Source: Chelonoidis abingdonii (Eukaryota; Chordata; Testudines; Testudinidae). Taken from it: a DNA stretch of 64,000 bases. The stretch covers positions 33,060,221 through 33,124,220 of the forward strand of contig NC_133774.1 of the NCBI RefSeq assembly GCF_003597395.2. Reading direction: 5' to 3'. Under the pieces are notes generated by a model, which was not told the origin of the DNA, searched no databases, and saw only the letters and a program-made list of their open reading frames with translations. Positions 1 through 11,950 of the stretch are shown here, piece by piece. Both the position numbers and the translations under genes were made by a program. The first letter of the stretch is position 1, and each line of letters opens with the position of its first letter.

Positions 1-1580
1 AATCTCTAGATGGGGTTTGAGAAATCTTTGAAGTTCATTGTACAATTGGTTTATGACATTATCTCCTACATCTTGTGGGTGCATAGGTTTGTATTATAGT
101 CACAGGGCCACATTTTCCTTGTAGTTCAATGCTCATTATGTGGGCTGGTCTTCACTATGCGGAGATCAATGCTGCTACAATCGATGCAGCAGAGATCGAT
201 TTAGCGGGTCTAGTGAAGACCCATAAAATTGATGGCTGAGCACTCTCCAGTTGACTCTGGTACTCCAGCTCCCTGAGAGGCTCAATATAGATTTTAAGTG
301 ACTAAGTCAAAGTACAACAAGTTGGATTTGGTCAAATGAAATAAAAGCAAAACATATTCTAAGTTGATCTTAACACTTTCAGTGCCCTTACAAACTTAGA
401 TGCTTCTCATCACAGACTGGCTGGTTGCCCTTCAGCCAGGCTCTGCCCTTTGATCAGCACTTCAGTTGCTTGGTGGTGATGTCTGTAGATGGAGGTGGAA
501 GAGAGAGGAAGAGCATGGCAAACATCTTTCCCCTTTATCATGTTCTTTCTTCCCTCTTGGCTTTGTTCCCCACCCCCTTCAGGGTCAGGTGAGCATTACC
601 TCATCATAGTCCCTGACTGACCAAGGGAAGGGAGGTGACTCACTCAAGAGTCCAACAGATCCTTTGTTTCTGCCTAGGCTAGAGTCCTTTGTTACTGTGA
701 GGATGGGCTGGGTTTGTCCCTTACAAGGCCTGATGAGGTGTGAGCTGCCTCTGTTCCTGGAGAGTTTTGCCTGGGCCTGTTTTAAGCCATGAGGGCACAT
801 GTTCAGCCTTATAACTATATACTTGAAATTATAACCTATAACATTACTATAACAACAATGCTTAGTGCATCATGAGCCTTCTGAAGACACCTGACATGAT
901 AAATTTTTCATTGGATACCATACAATCATAAGGATGAACATGGGGGTGCAGGGTGTTCCTCCAAGATACAGAGTGTCACAGTCAACTTAAGCTATGTCGA
1001 CTCTGTTATTCACGAACCTGGAGTAGCGTAACTTAGGTCGACAACACAAGCCCTGTGTGATGAGTTGCACCTATAGATTTTCAAAGAACAATAAGCTTTT
1101 TCTGATAGTATGAAAGCAACTTTCTCTGGGGACATTCTGTCCTTCAAGAAAAAATTATTTTACATTGGTTTATGAAAATTTTGCTACTGCCAGTCTAATA
1201 TTTCACAAACTGGTATCTATGGAAAAGGATGTCGCTTTAGTTTGAGTTCCCCTTTATCACTCTGGCTCTGCCACATTGATATAGACTTCTCAAAGTCCAT
1301 GTTCCAATGTGCACTCATGTTTTGGCACTGAACAAACTCTTCTTTCCTAGCCAATTTTTTTTTTTTTTTTTGCAACAACTAAAGTTTCCAAAGAGCTGGA
1401 ATGAACCTTTTTTGGGCTGGATGTTGTTTGATCTAGTATTTTATTATTATTATTCTTGCTCATTTTGTCAGTTTCTGGGCTTAAGTAAGTGCCTAGACTG
1501 CCAGCTATCTCAAGTCTAGGCAACCCCCTCCTATTCACTACTCATTAAGGGTACCTATGTTTCACCATGAGGAGGTCAGA
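1..1580. other. Intergenic block with MITE fragments
   Basis: No cellular gene is seen. About 140-260 holds a fragment of the cut-and-paste-type repeat found again at 4276-4590: both contain the block around 'agacccactaaa' and the 'ctgctgcatc' stretch, in opposite orientations. About 975-1045 holds a second short fragment with the 'gtagcgtaacttaggtcgac' block that I associate with turtle MITEs. The rest is AT-rich and featureless, with a T-run near 1357-1371. Confidence 0.45.
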
Positions 1581-1584
1581 GTGG

Positions 1585-1770
1585 GTATGTGTATACAGCA
1601 AAGAAAAACCCATTATTGGCCCGTTCCCGCCAACTCGAGCTTGTGGGGTTCAGGCTGCAGGGCTCTTTCATTGCTGGGAAGACATCTGGGCTCAGGCTGG
1701 AGCTCAGGCTCTGGGATGCTCCCACCACACGGGCTGGCACAGGTCAGCTGTGGGTTTTTCTTTACCGTGA
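1585..1770 (+). repeat. MITE-like repeat, partial copy
   Basis: This GC-richer stretch runs from 'aaagaaaaacccattattgg' through 'ggctcaggctggagctcagg'. A related piece lies at 7826-7965, where 'tctacactgcaataaaac' is followed by a cagctgac block, so the two look like different parts of one short DNA-transposon-derived family. No transposase is present. Terminal inverted repeats and a target duplication were not resolved. The open frames that cross it are by-products of its base composition. Confidence 0.45.
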
Positions 1771-1779
1771 AGATATACC

Positions 1780-2960
1780 TAGTAGTTGTTGGATTTGTGG
1801 TATGTTTGAGTCCTTGCTCTCACTTAAAGTACTACAGGGTTGGCGCTGCCAGTGTTCGACCCATGAGCAAGATCAACTAATAGGAAAAATCATTTGGGAT
1901 TGTACATAACATTTTGTTCAATTTGAAATAATGTTTTGTGTTTTGATTTTTTTCATCCTTTTTTAATGACGTTGAAATGAACTTCAGAACAAAGTCACTT
2001 CCAATCAAACAGCTGAAACATTTCTTTCTGAAAATGTTGAAACAAAACACGTTTTGAAATCTTTTTTTAATTGACCCCAATCTGCAGTTTTGGTGAAAAA
2101 TTGCCCTGCTGTACTCTGAATGGTGTTAAGTTCTCTAACATGTAACTTTATTTTATGAAAATAAAAATATCTCTCTGTGATAAATATTATTTCTTGAAGC
2201 CAGAATAAGTATTATATGCTCTAGTGGTGACAACGTTAAGGCTGCAGTGCAATGTTACAGAAGCATTTCCAAGCATTCACTCCTTGTACTAAATCTTTCC
2301 ATGCTCATTTGCTACTCAAAAGTAAACTTGAAGAAATGAACCAAGTTTGAAACTTGAATCTGAGCATGAAATACAGGCCTGATCTTGTGAATTCCTGTGG
2401 ACTTCCTGGAAGGTTCTGAGTACTTTCAATTCTCACGATTTCCCAGGTGGCACTCAGTAAGTAGCAAGACTGAGGAGGTAGGCTTCACTGAGACCTCCTG
2501 CCTTTCCTGGGTTTGAGGAATGAAAATGTTAGAGGACTGAAAAACTACTCCTAAGTGTGCTCCATGTCATTTGCTACAATTTAGGTAGGCCTCTATATGA
2601 CATAGTGCTAGATCCACAAAAGGACTTAAGTGCCTAACTCCCTTTGAGGGGCAGAATATAGGCCCCCATTTATCTCCTCAGCATTTCCAACTGGCTAGTT
2701 TAGCCTGCTCACTGTGCTGGCTTTTGCAAATACCACTCAGATGCCTAACTCTCCCTATTCATTTTATAGGGAGGCAAAGCACCTAACTCAGGACTGAATT
2801 CCACTGAGTGGCAAGGCACCTAAAAGTTTGGTGCTGCAACAGTCAGCATTACAATGCTTAAGTGTCTTTGGGGATCTATCCCACAGTGCCTGGGGGTGTG
2901 TGGATTGTGGTGCCATCATGAGAAAGATGACATCCACCTAGCAATCTTAGTTGGGGTGGT
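1780..2960. other. Intergenic, no recognised gene
   Basis: AT-rich sequence without a recognisable gene. About 2580-2880 has repeated 'gtgcctaactc', 'aggcacctaa' and 'cacctaactcag' blocks in both orientations. Similar blocks occur at 16925-17080 and 54960-55010, so this is a member of an old palindromic dispersed repeat. Confidence 0.4.
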
Positions 2961-2975
2961 ATGAATGGCTATGAG

Positions 2976-3522
2976 CCGGGCCGGTGTTACCATTTAGGCG
3001 GACTAGGCGGTTGCCTAAGGCTCCAGGATTTGGGATTGCCAAAAAGCAGTGCCCTCCAATTTTTTTTTAAGTGTTTGAGCGGCCGCTGCCCTGGGAGGGA
3101 GAGGGAGTCTGAGCTGCCACCGGCAGCCCAGGGATTCCCCTGGGTCAGCGCGCCGCCGTCAGCGGCCCAGGGGTTCCCCTGAGTCAGCATGCCGCCGCCG
3201 GCAGCCCGGGGGTTCCACCGCGCAGTCACTGTTTCGCTTCTCCCGTCTTCCAGGCTTGCGGTGCCAATCAGCTGTTTGGCGCCACAAGCCTGGGAGGAGA
3301 ATTAGAGCAGGACAGCGTGCACGGAGAGGACCCGGAGCAGAGGTGAGCTAGGGTGGGGCGGTACTGCAGGGCTCCCCAGGCCTGGGGGTGGGAAGCTGCC
3401 AAGGGAGGCGGGGAGCTGCCGCGGGTGGGAGGCGCCTCAAGGCAGAGGGGAGCTGCTGCAGGGCTGGGGGGCGCAAGGTGGAAGTTTTGCCTAGGGCGCA
3501 AAACTTTCTTGCACCGGCCCTG
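2976..3522. mobile_element. Non-autonomous hAT element with intact 8-bp target duplication
   Basis: The 547-bp GC-rich insertion is bounded by GCTATGAG at 2968-2975 and again at 3523-3530. Its ends are imperfect inverted repeats: the left begins 'ccgggccggtg' and the right, read in reverse complement, begins 'cagggccggtg'. An 8-bp duplication plus CAG-type termini identifies the hAT superfamily. No transposase is encoded. The interior is CpG-rich with repeated 'cggcagccc' and 'ggttcccctg' blocks. The short open frames on both strands here are composition artefacts. Confidence 0.88.
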
Positions 3523-3534
3523 GCTATGAGAGGA

Positions 3535-4120
3535 AAGCTGGTATTTCAGGAACACATTTTTTAAAAAAAATCCACAAACATACAGAGCTGGCTAGAAAGT
3601 AATTTTGTTTCCATGGAAAAGTTTTGACTTTTCATCAAAAAAATTAAAAACCAAAAAGTTTGCAGCCAAAAATTTTTTTTTTAATTTGAAGTTTTCTGCC
3701 AAAAAAACTTGAAATTTGCAACAAAAGCAGATGCTTTTCAATTAAATAAACATTCTCCTAGAAACCCAGCATTCTGTGGGGGTGGGGATGGGGGGGGAGA
3801 GAGTTAAGATGGAAACCTGAGCAGCCCTACAAAGATACTGTACAAGCATCTATAGGTTTTGATAGGGATTTAATTAAATCTAAATCTAAAAATAATTAAA
3901 CTCTTCTCCCTTTGTGAGATCAGTGCATATTTTTTGTCACAAGGTCTGCTGCTCTGAGGCTGTCGCTGTATAACTGAAACACATAGCCTTGTTTTAAAAA
4001 AAAAATCAGCTTTAGTATCAGGGCGAACAGAAAAGCAAGAATTTGATGATAATCTGCTTCCTTTCTTTCTGTGATTGATGCACTTCCTGATTTTTTTTCT
4101 CAAGCATCTTAAATTCTTTT
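3535..4120. other. AT-rich spacer
   Basis: Long A and T runs, for example around 3560-3730. Nothing recognisable as a gene or a complete repeat. Confidence 0.5.
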
Positions 4121-4224
4121 TTTAAGTTTCGGTCTTCTTTTGCAAAGATAAAATCAACAAAGGCCTTGCATGTAGTAGACTACATTGGGAAATCTGCCAC
4201 CATTGTCTTATACTGCTCTTGAAG

Positions 4225-4590
4225 CACCATCGGGAGTAGCAATGGTGAGGGCATGTAATGTAGACAAGGCCTAAGTTACACCACTTCAGCAACATGAATA
4301 ACGTAGGTGGAGTCAATGTAGCTGAAGCTGACTTACTGCAATGTCTATATTGTGCTGCGTCAATGGGAGACACTGTCCCATTGAGAGTGTCTACATTGTG
4401 CTGCGTCAACGGGAGACACTCTCCTGTCAACTTACCTTACCCATCTCATTCCGGTGGAGTACCGGAGTCAACTGAAGAGCGCTGTATGGTTGATTTAGTG
4501 GATCTTCACTAGACCCACTAAAATGACCCCTGCTGCATCAATCGCAGCAGCATCAATCTCTGGTAAGTGTAGACATGGCCTGAGACAACA
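4225..4590. repeat. MITE-like repeat with internal tandem duplication
   Basis: The right end reads 'agtgtagacatggcctgag' and a related end-like block, 'tgtagacaaggcct', sits at about 4260. The 'gtctaca...ggcc' pattern is the terminal pattern of a turtle DNA-transposon MITE group. About 4335-4430 contains two tandem units of roughly 50 bp, each with 'attgtgctgcgtcaa' followed by 'gggagacact'. The block 4500-4560 matches the fragment at 140-260 in inverted orientation. No coding capacity. Confidence 0.5.
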
Positions 4591-5245
4591 TCTGGAGAGA
4601 AGCAGGAGTATGCACAGTGAGGAAAAGAGATAGACCTGAGTATATTTGGTTTTTCACTCCAGGACCTGTCCAAAAGACTCATATAAACATCAACAGTGAG
4701 CAGAAAAAATATAGTTTTTAAACTGAATGTTTTGCCAAATATTTCAGGCAGCGTGATTTAATGTGCTTTGTAAGAAAATTGATTTTTAAAAATGTATCAG
4801 CCTCTAAAATTTTAAATTGACAGTGACCATTTAACTTCACTTTAACATTGTTTTTATTGAATTTCTTGGATTTTTTTTTTAAAAGAGGAAATAGAATGGT
4901 TCATCCTTGATGTTACATTTATGTAGTTGATTGCATTTTTTCCCTGAAAATGTAAACAACTGAACTGTTTACCATCTGTAGGATACATTTTTTTCACCAG
5001 AAGACTGTAGAACCACCACTATAAAATACATAATAGCAGCATCAGTTAACCAAAGTTAAAAGTCAAAGAATGGACAAAAATGGACAGGGATTGCCAACTC
5101 CATGTTAAAAAATCAGTAGTTGGGTCCATATATTGAGTGAATAAATACATTTTGGTTCATTTTCATTTGTGTTTTGATTTTAGAGCCCTTAGTTTGCACT
5201 AGGTGCACACATTCAAGCTTTTTTCTACAACCTGTAGGTCTAGAA

Positions 5246-5547
5246 CAGGGGTAAGCAACCTATGGCACGTGTGCTGAAGGTGACACGCAAGCTGATTTTC
5301 AGTGGCACTCACACTGCCCAAGTCCTGGCCACCGGTCCAGGGGGCTCTGCATTTTAATTTTAATTTAAATGGAGCTTCTTAAACATTTTAGAAACCTTAT
5401 TTACTTTACATACTACAATAGTTTGGTTATATATTGTAGACTTATAGAAAGAGACCTTCTAAAAAGGTTAAAATGGCTCACAAAACCTTAAATTAGAGTG
5501 AATAAATGAAGACTCGGCACACCACTTTGAAAGGTTGCCGACCCCTG
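5246..5547. mobile_element. Non-autonomous hAT element with perfect 8-bp target duplication
   Basis: This 302-bp insertion is flanked by identical GTCTAGAA at 5238-5245 and 5548-5555. The left terminus starts 'caggggtaagcaacc'. The right terminus, in reverse complement, starts 'caggggtcggcaacc', giving a clean inverted repeat of about 15 bp with two mismatches. The interior is AT-rich and has no open frame. The 8-bp duplication and CAGGGGT ends are diagnostic of hAT. Confidence 0.92.
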
Positions 5548-5555
5548 GTCTAGAA

Positions 5556-7195
5556 TGTTTGTTTGTTTTTCTTGGCTTAGTTTTTTAATGAAAAAGAAAC
5601 CTGAGATTCTCATGTAGACTTCATGAGTTGGAGTTTTGAGGAGAAACTTCTGACATCACAAGACTCATAATAAAATCTTGAGGTTAGCCAAAGTGAGGGA
5701 GGCAGAATTGGAAGCAATTTACCTCAGCAAGGATTGAAGCACATTGGGAGGGAATGAGGAAGCTTACACTATCATTATTAATTTTAGATCATATGTAGCT
5801 TATGCAATGCAAATTTCTCCCTGTCCTGGAGACCTTACAGACTAAGGCCCCAGTCCTGCAGTCAGTGCTTAATTGTAAGCATGTCAGTAGTCTCATTGAC
5901 TTCAATGGGATTACTCACATTCTTAAAGTAAAGAATGTGCATAAGCATTTGCAGGATCCAGGCCTAAATAAAGCAAGAAAAGCATTAACATGCAATTTCA
6001 GCTTTTCTACAAGTTGCAGTACAGTTGCCAACTTTCACACGGTAAATAAGCACCCCAACTTTCACAATAAGCCAAAAACCAAACTAATCTCATTTCAAAA
6101 CAAGGCCAAATCAAGCCAATCCCTAAGAACCCCAACACTCTATGTGACTAGATCCCCCTGGCATGCAGTCTGGGACTGTGGTGGGCCTGCTGTGCACCCC
6201 TGCCTCTCTTCTCCCCTCACCTTAACCCCTGCTTGCCTCCCCTGCCCCTGCTTGCTGGGAGTCAATCAAAAACAAGAAGCAACAAGCCAAACAAGCTGCA
6301 AACCAAAAACTAGCCAACAAGCAACTCACAGGCCAATTAAGCCAAAAACTAGCCCAATTTCAGTGATTTTTTTCATGGCTTTGGCATGTATTGCAGCTGC
6401 AGTCTCCTGTCACTGTCCCTGTTCTTTTGTCAACCCCAATGACTGAAGGCTTCTCTTTATCATTCTGGTGTTTTTCACATGCACTAAATTCACCCACCGA
6501 TAACATCTTAAATAATACACAGATATATTGAAAAATTTTTGAGTGTGAAGATGCATGTATCTTCACTAAGCAGTGAGAGCTAATGTACAAACAAAATTTA
6601 TATAGAACAAAATGGAGTTGAGGGAAAGAGTTTTAGATTGGTTAAAATGAATGGCTAATTCTTTGTGAAAAAGTGTTTAAAACAACAAATCAACCTGCAA
6701 ATATCTCTAGTTCCTTGCACCCAGAAAAGCCTCTGTTGGAGAGCCTGTGTGCTTTTTGGTCTGCAAATGTTTTGCCTGTGGTTGAGGAAATTGCACATAG
6801 TGACAGCAGGGTTTTGAAAAAGGAAGGAAACCCACAAAACTGACTCATTTGTCTGCAATAAGAAACTTTCAAACAAAAATATTTTTTGTCTACAGCTGGT
6901 GAATAATTTGTGAATAACATTAATGGAAAATGTTGGCATTTTTAAATCAAATAATCAACAGAAAGGTTTCCCATGTAGACAAGGCCTACGAAAGACTTGT
7001 ACATAGTTGTTAACATCAAAATAAAACATTAAACATGAATATTAATTAAGATGTAGCTCTTGCTTCTCACACAGTCTACATTTCAGGGGTTGGATTCTGA
7101 AACTCATGATAATTTTATATATTTTTCCAAATATGCCCTAAACTAAATTTTGCAGGGATAAGCAAAAAGAATTATCTGTTTTCCCCTACTTATCT
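5556..7195. other. Intergenic; palindromic dispersed repeat near 5840-5965
   Basis: About 5840-5965 is an imperfect palindrome running from 'ggccccagtcctgca' to 'tgcaggatccaggcc' around a 'cattgacttcaatggg' core. It belongs to an old amniote-type MITE-like group recurring through the window. A 214-codon open frame at 5802-6446 crosses it but shows no domain and ends in low-complexity K/P/T-rich sequence, so I do not call it a gene. Confidence 0.45.
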
Positions 7196-7199
7196 CCTA

Positions 7200-7582
7200 G
7201 TTCATTAGAAAATATTAAAGAAAGGTGATACAAAGGGTTTGATGTGTCAGTCGTTGGTCATCGGGGGAAACATACAGAGCATGGGGGGACGCTGGCAACT
7301 GGTTACGGTTCAGCATATAGTACACACAGCCTGTAATGTCCCCAATGCGGGGTGTACGGTGGTTGGGGTCAAGATATAGTAGGGGGGCAGTGAGGGTACA
7401 TCGCTCATAGAGTGGGCTACACACAGTCGTGGGTATGAGTAAGCGGGCCGGGTAATGGGGACAGGGTGACCCTCACGTGGTGGGATCCAGATTGGTAAGT
7501 TCAGGACTCAGGGGATATGGTTTGGTAGGGGGGTTGTAAGGGTTTCCCCCTCCCCCCCGTGGGTGCGTGGAGCCACATCGGC
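7200..7582 (-). mobile_element. 3' untranslated part of an RLE-type LINE
   Basis: On the minus strand this directly follows the stop codon of the LINE C-terminus at 7583-7777. It is GC-richer and more CpG-rich than the flanks, then returns to AT-rich sequence near 7215. I infer that it is the element's 3' UTR. The exact 3' end and target duplication could not be fixed. Confidence 0.5.
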
Positions 7583-7777
7583 TCACTCCTGGTATTGGCG
7601 GTGGCCGGTGATGTGTTCGATGTAAATGTCTCTAGACCACCGGATAGTGTCCGAGACCATCAGGCGTCTCATGAGTCGCGCATAGCGACGGCCCACCCCA
7701 CAGGCCCTGAGCACACGTTCGTTCCAGGGGTCCCAGGCGCCCAGCGCCCCGACGATCAGAGCGTCGGTGTAGACCTC
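7583..7777 (-). pseudogene. C-terminus of an RLE-type (R2/R4-like) LINE reverse transcriptase, 5'-truncated
   Basis: Minus-strand reading gives 64 uninterrupted codons plus TGA, with an in-frame TAA just upstream at 7778-7780. The peptide contains 'IVGALGAWDPWNERVLRACG', a basic 'RRYARLMRRLMVSDT' and 'IRWSRDIYIEHITGHRQY'. This pattern resembles the extreme C-terminus of LINEs with a restriction-like endonuclease (R2/R4/NeSL groups), which prime on a cleaved chromosomal site. No reverse transcriptase core remains, so the copy is 5'-truncated. The clade is from memory of the motif. It has no internal ATG start near its beginning and is easily missed. Confidence 0.6.
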
Positions 7778-7825
7778 TTAAAGGAGCTTCCACAAGCAAA
7801 TGTGGAGCTACAGAAAAACATATAG

Positions 7826-7965
7826 GATACATCTACACTGCAATAAAACACACACGGCAGGCCTCAGTCAGCTGACTTGGAGTTGCGGGGCATGGGCTGC
7901 GGGACTATAAAATTTCAGTGTAGGTGTTTGGGCTCAGGCTAGGGGGACGGGTCCAGAGTCTTTTT
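7826..7965 (-). repeat. MITE-like repeat, partial copy
   Basis: Starts 'catctacactgcaataaaac' and continues with 'cagctgacttggagttgc' and 'ttgggctcaggctag'. It appears to be another part of the family seen at 1585-1770, read in the opposite direction. Confidence 0.4.
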
Positions 7966-8234
7966 CCTTGTACCAAGCAATGATAGTTACTTTTGCTTCA
8001 ATAAGTGATAAAGACAGGGAAATTCCTGCAGCTAAAACAATTTGCCATCTGAGGAGGTAATGAAAATGTAGAAGAGTGAAAAGCTTCCACTGCTGCATGA
8101 GCTTTGTCATTTAAGATCAGGTCCAGGATGTGGTCAGCTGAGTGTTTGGCTCAGCTGGAAACGGTTGTGTGAATCCCAAGGCCTTCCACACAGGCAAAGT
8201 GTTTACGTGCTATCATGTTGTTGGAATTGTCTAT

Positions 8235-8392
8235 AGAAATTATAGATGCCAAGTTCACTAATCACTTGATCAATTGCCCTGTTCTGTTCATTCCCTCTGA
8301 AGTATCTGGCACTGGCCACTGTTAGAAGCAAGATACTGGGCTAGATGGACCATCGGTCTGACCTCCTAGGGCCATTCTTGTGTTCTTAACTG
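8235..8392 (+). mobile_element. CR1 LINE 3' tail
   Basis: The block includes 'ctgttctgttcattccctct', 'ctggcactggccactgttag' and 'gggctagatggaccatcggt', ending near 'ggccattcttgtgttctta'. I recognise this as the conserved 3' region of turtle CR1 elements or a CR1-tailed SINE. It is 5'-truncated, as usual for CR1. Confidence 0.7.
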
Positions 8393-8399
8393 GATCGGG

Positions 8400-9918
8400 A
8401 AGGATTGTACCATCCCTTTAAGGCACAGGTTGGAGCCTATGGCCAGGGACAGCCCTGAGTGTAATCAAGGAGGCCCTGCCCTGAGCTGGGCTTTCTGAAC
8501 AGGAACATGAAGCTGAGCAAAGGTGAGGGGAATAGAAGCTGTGCAGGCTGCAGTGGGTTGTGGTTTCTCTCTCAGGCTCCAGGAAACTAGGCTGACCAAA
8601 CTCAGACTTTATTTGAGGATTTTTAATTTTGTATTTCTGAACCAGGGTCCTATGGTGAGGGCCTTATGAACTGTTGATTATAACTGCTCCTCTCATAAAA
8701 CCTTGTTAAGGGGACATGCTATTTTCTTAATATCTGTTGGCTTCTCCTTGCCCAGACCTATTAAAGTGAATTTTTTTGATGCCTTATCAGGGAACGTAAA
8801 GTGGGGCTCAGCTGCTGTGTCACACCTGGCCACAAGGGGGCACATAGGGAAAGACCGCTCCTTTTGAATAAGGAATTCCAGTTGGGCCACAAGGTCACAG
8901 CATACAAACAGAAGTTAGATAAAAACAGGATTCTTGTGGGAAGGTTATAACTTAACATTACTCTAATATTCAGAATGATAACACAAGAACGGGAACAGAC
9001 AAATCACCTTACTCTAGGCTAGCTGGCTGCTAACTGCTGCTACTCTCACTTTGAACACTTCCTACAGAGCCCCCTAGCCTGAAAGCAGGATAAGGAAATA
9101 TCTCTGAGCACCAAAAGTGACAGCTTACAATTTCAATACAGTTTTCAGTAAACCACAATAAACCCTCCAGGACGTCTGCAAAGTCTTCCTCTAATGGCCT
9201 GTAGCCCACTAAAAATGTCTTGGTTCCTTTTCTCTTAATCTTGCAGAAAATGTGGGATGCACTTAAGGACCGGGCAGTGGATGCTCCAGGAGGCTTTGTG
9301 ACACTGAGTTGTGATGCCTTCCATTGTAGTACTTCTCATACGGTCACCTGTTCAGGGGTCCCAGGTAGGCACAGTCTGGATCTTAGTGTGCAAGTTATAC
9401 TAACTTACCAATGACACTCACTTATTCACTAACTTCAGATGTATGACTTATCTCACTGATTAATTTGGCCTGTATAACAATTTCCTAGTTTAGAAACCAC
9501 GTTTCAGTTATTTCTCATTCATACGTGTTTCATTTAATTGCGTGGCTGAATGTTTCATAAAATATCTAAAACCTCTTGCAAAGTTCCCAAAGTAATTTAG
9601 AATTAATAGGTATTGTTTAAGGTTTTTCCCTTCCCTAGGTAATACACCCTTCAGGGTGATAGTATATAGCTATTTCAATACATGATACCTGGGAGGAAGA
9701 GGTATTAATTACACTTTTTACAAGTAATTGTGAACTGGTTTGTTCTTAGCATGGAGACCTGGAGCTCCATATTGTAAGTAACTGAATAAAACAGAAAACT
9801 AGAGGAATATATGGCTAAATAAGTCTCCTACATAGATTCCATGAACAAAGTGGCTGGAAAATATGCCCCTCATCTTTTCTGACTCCTTTAGTCATTGTTT
9901 TACTTAATCTTGATTAGG
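8400..9918. other. Intergenic, nothing recognised
   Basis: No gene, RNA gene or complete repeat is visible. Open frames here are under 75 codons and lack domains. Confidence 0.5.
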
Positions 9919-9919
9919 A

Positions 9920-10030
9920 AATAATAGACTCATAGACTGGATAGGAAGAGACCTGCTGGGTCACTTAGTGCATCTCAATCTATCACTGCAGGATAGTTGA
10001 TCATTATTCTTATAGCCAGTACATCTGAAG
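9920..10030 (-). mobile_element. CR1 LINE 3' fragment, inverted
   Basis: Begins 'aatagactcatagactggat' and continues 'ggaagagacctgctgggtca'. This corresponds to the reverse complement of the CR1 3' terminus. Diverged and short. Confidence 0.5.
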
Positions 10031-11584
10031 ACAGCAACTTTCTTGTGAGAAAGGAAAAGAAAACCTAAGAAAAGAAAGATCTTATGATTTATATTTTCCC
10101 CAGCTTTTGCGTACAGCAGAAGTCACCTGGATCTCTGAAAATTCATGAGTCTTGTCTTCTGACATCCAAAAAAAGTCAAAATAAAATATTTATTTTAGGC
10201 AAGGGCTATCAAACAATACATATAGAATTTGCAAAAGAAAAGCAATTCCTCTAATTGTTAATAATTTCTGTAGACAATAAAAGTGCAAGTTAAGACTATT
10301 AGGTCAGATTTGAGGAGTCCAGCCACCAGAACATATAGAGCTAAGAGAATCTTTGAAGATACAAATATCCATGCAAGAGGTTTGGACTCGAGATAGCTCT
10401 GGTGCTCTCCACCTCCTTCACCTCAATCCAGCTTTCCTGGAGCTACCCTGCCAGGCCTAGAAACAAGGAGGAGGTAAATCTGAGTGGAAGTGGAGAATGT
10501 GATCTGGCCTGCGTGCTATTTAACTTAATCCACCAGTTGATTGAATAGTGCATCTTTTTATATACTCTACTCTTCTGCAAACCAGTTTGTATTGCTGCTG
10601 ACAATCTCTTGCTAAGTACTCTTCAGTATCATTAAGTTGATGTGTGAGAGAGGAGAGGCTCTGTGCATCTCCAGTAATAGATCATAGAACCTACAAAAAT
10701 AAAAGCGAGAGTCTTACAATAGAGGAACCTAAAAAAAAGTTAGAATCTTGCAACCTGAGTCAACTGCATCTGGAAACTAAATAGTTTCCATTCCCCTGTC
10801 TTTGTGCCAGCTGTACAGCTTGTCTGATCTATGGTATGACTAACACAGTTAGTAAAGCGTGCATTGTGTTCTCTCACTTAGTTAAAAAAAAAAAAAAAGT
10901 GTTCTGCATCTTTAAAGGAAGCAGGGCCATAAAAGAAATAAGTGGGGAGGGAGTGCAAGGAGTAATGCAAGGTATGAACCAAGGTATGCAGAATTTCTCT
11001 ATGGCTCTCAGATGGACACTGGTGCTATTGGAGAGCCACATCCAGATAATGCCTTAAACTCATTAAAGGTTAACTCAAGACATTTCATGAGTACTTCTCC
11101 TGTTGGAAAGGGCAAGGATTATAATGTACATGTTAATCTATTTGTTCTCTATAAATAAATATGATCCGTCATAGCTTTATTGCCATATTTTCCTGTGTAT
11201 ATGTTCTACTTTAGTGCAACTTTCTCACTATCCCTTCAGTTTAAGAAAGGTTTGAAAATAATAGAGAAGATGAGATAAAATATGTAGGTCATGTGAATAT
11301 CCTATCACTACTATTTTACATATTCTTTCTATCATAAAACTTCCTGTATAGTCCTAGATATTTGGTTTGTATAACAGATCTTGATAACAGGTGTCCCATC
11401 TAGATGGCTGGCATCTAGGACTTTGTGTACTCCTCTTTAGCTCTCGAGGTGAAGAGTGTATGATCCAAACCAGACTAACTATGGATGAGGAAGCCAGTTA
11501 AAATAAAAAACCCATTTTGCCCCAAATTCAATGAATTTTTGCAAGCTTAGCTAACTATCCTCTGCTGCGTATTTGCCTCTGGAT
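10031..11584. other. Intergenic, nothing recognised
   Basis: AT-rich sequence with an A-run at 10886-10899. No gene or complete repeat is recognised. Confidence 0.5.
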
Positions 11585-11950
11585 ACTTAACTGTTCTCAT
11601 CGGAAATTAAAGTGCTCCGGATATCCATAGGAAACAACAGCGTAGGGCTAATATGATCCTTGGATGCATAAGCAGAGTAATCCTGGGTGGAGAAATTACC
11701 TCTGTGTTTGGCACATTGCAACCACTGCTGGAGTAGTGTGTCCTGATCTGGTGTCAACAATTCAAGAAAGATGTTGATAAATTTGAGAGGGTTCAGAGAA
11801 GAGCCACCCAAATGATTACAGGCTTGGAAAATATACCTTCTACTGAAAGACTCAATGACCTCAATCTAGTAACCTAAACAAAGAGAAGGTTAAGGGCTGA
11901 ACTGATCACAGTTTAAGAACCTACGTGGTGAACAAAAATTTAAACATGGA
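11585..11950 (+). mobile_element. CR1 LINE, 5' part of an interrupted copy
   Basis: Contains the CR1 reverse-transcriptase C-terminus and 3' region: 'gggttcagagaagagccacc', 'aatgattacaggcttggaaa' and 'aacaaagagaaggttaaggg'. Frames are broken by substitutions and indels, so it is a dead copy. It stops at 11950 where an LTR element begins and resumes at 13573 in the expected order. Confidence 0.85.

Noticed and set aside
5802..6446. 214-codon open frame on the + strand
   Set aside because: It starts inside a palindromic repeat, has no recognisable domain, is K/P/S/T-rich low complexity in its second half and no splice or promoter context supports it.
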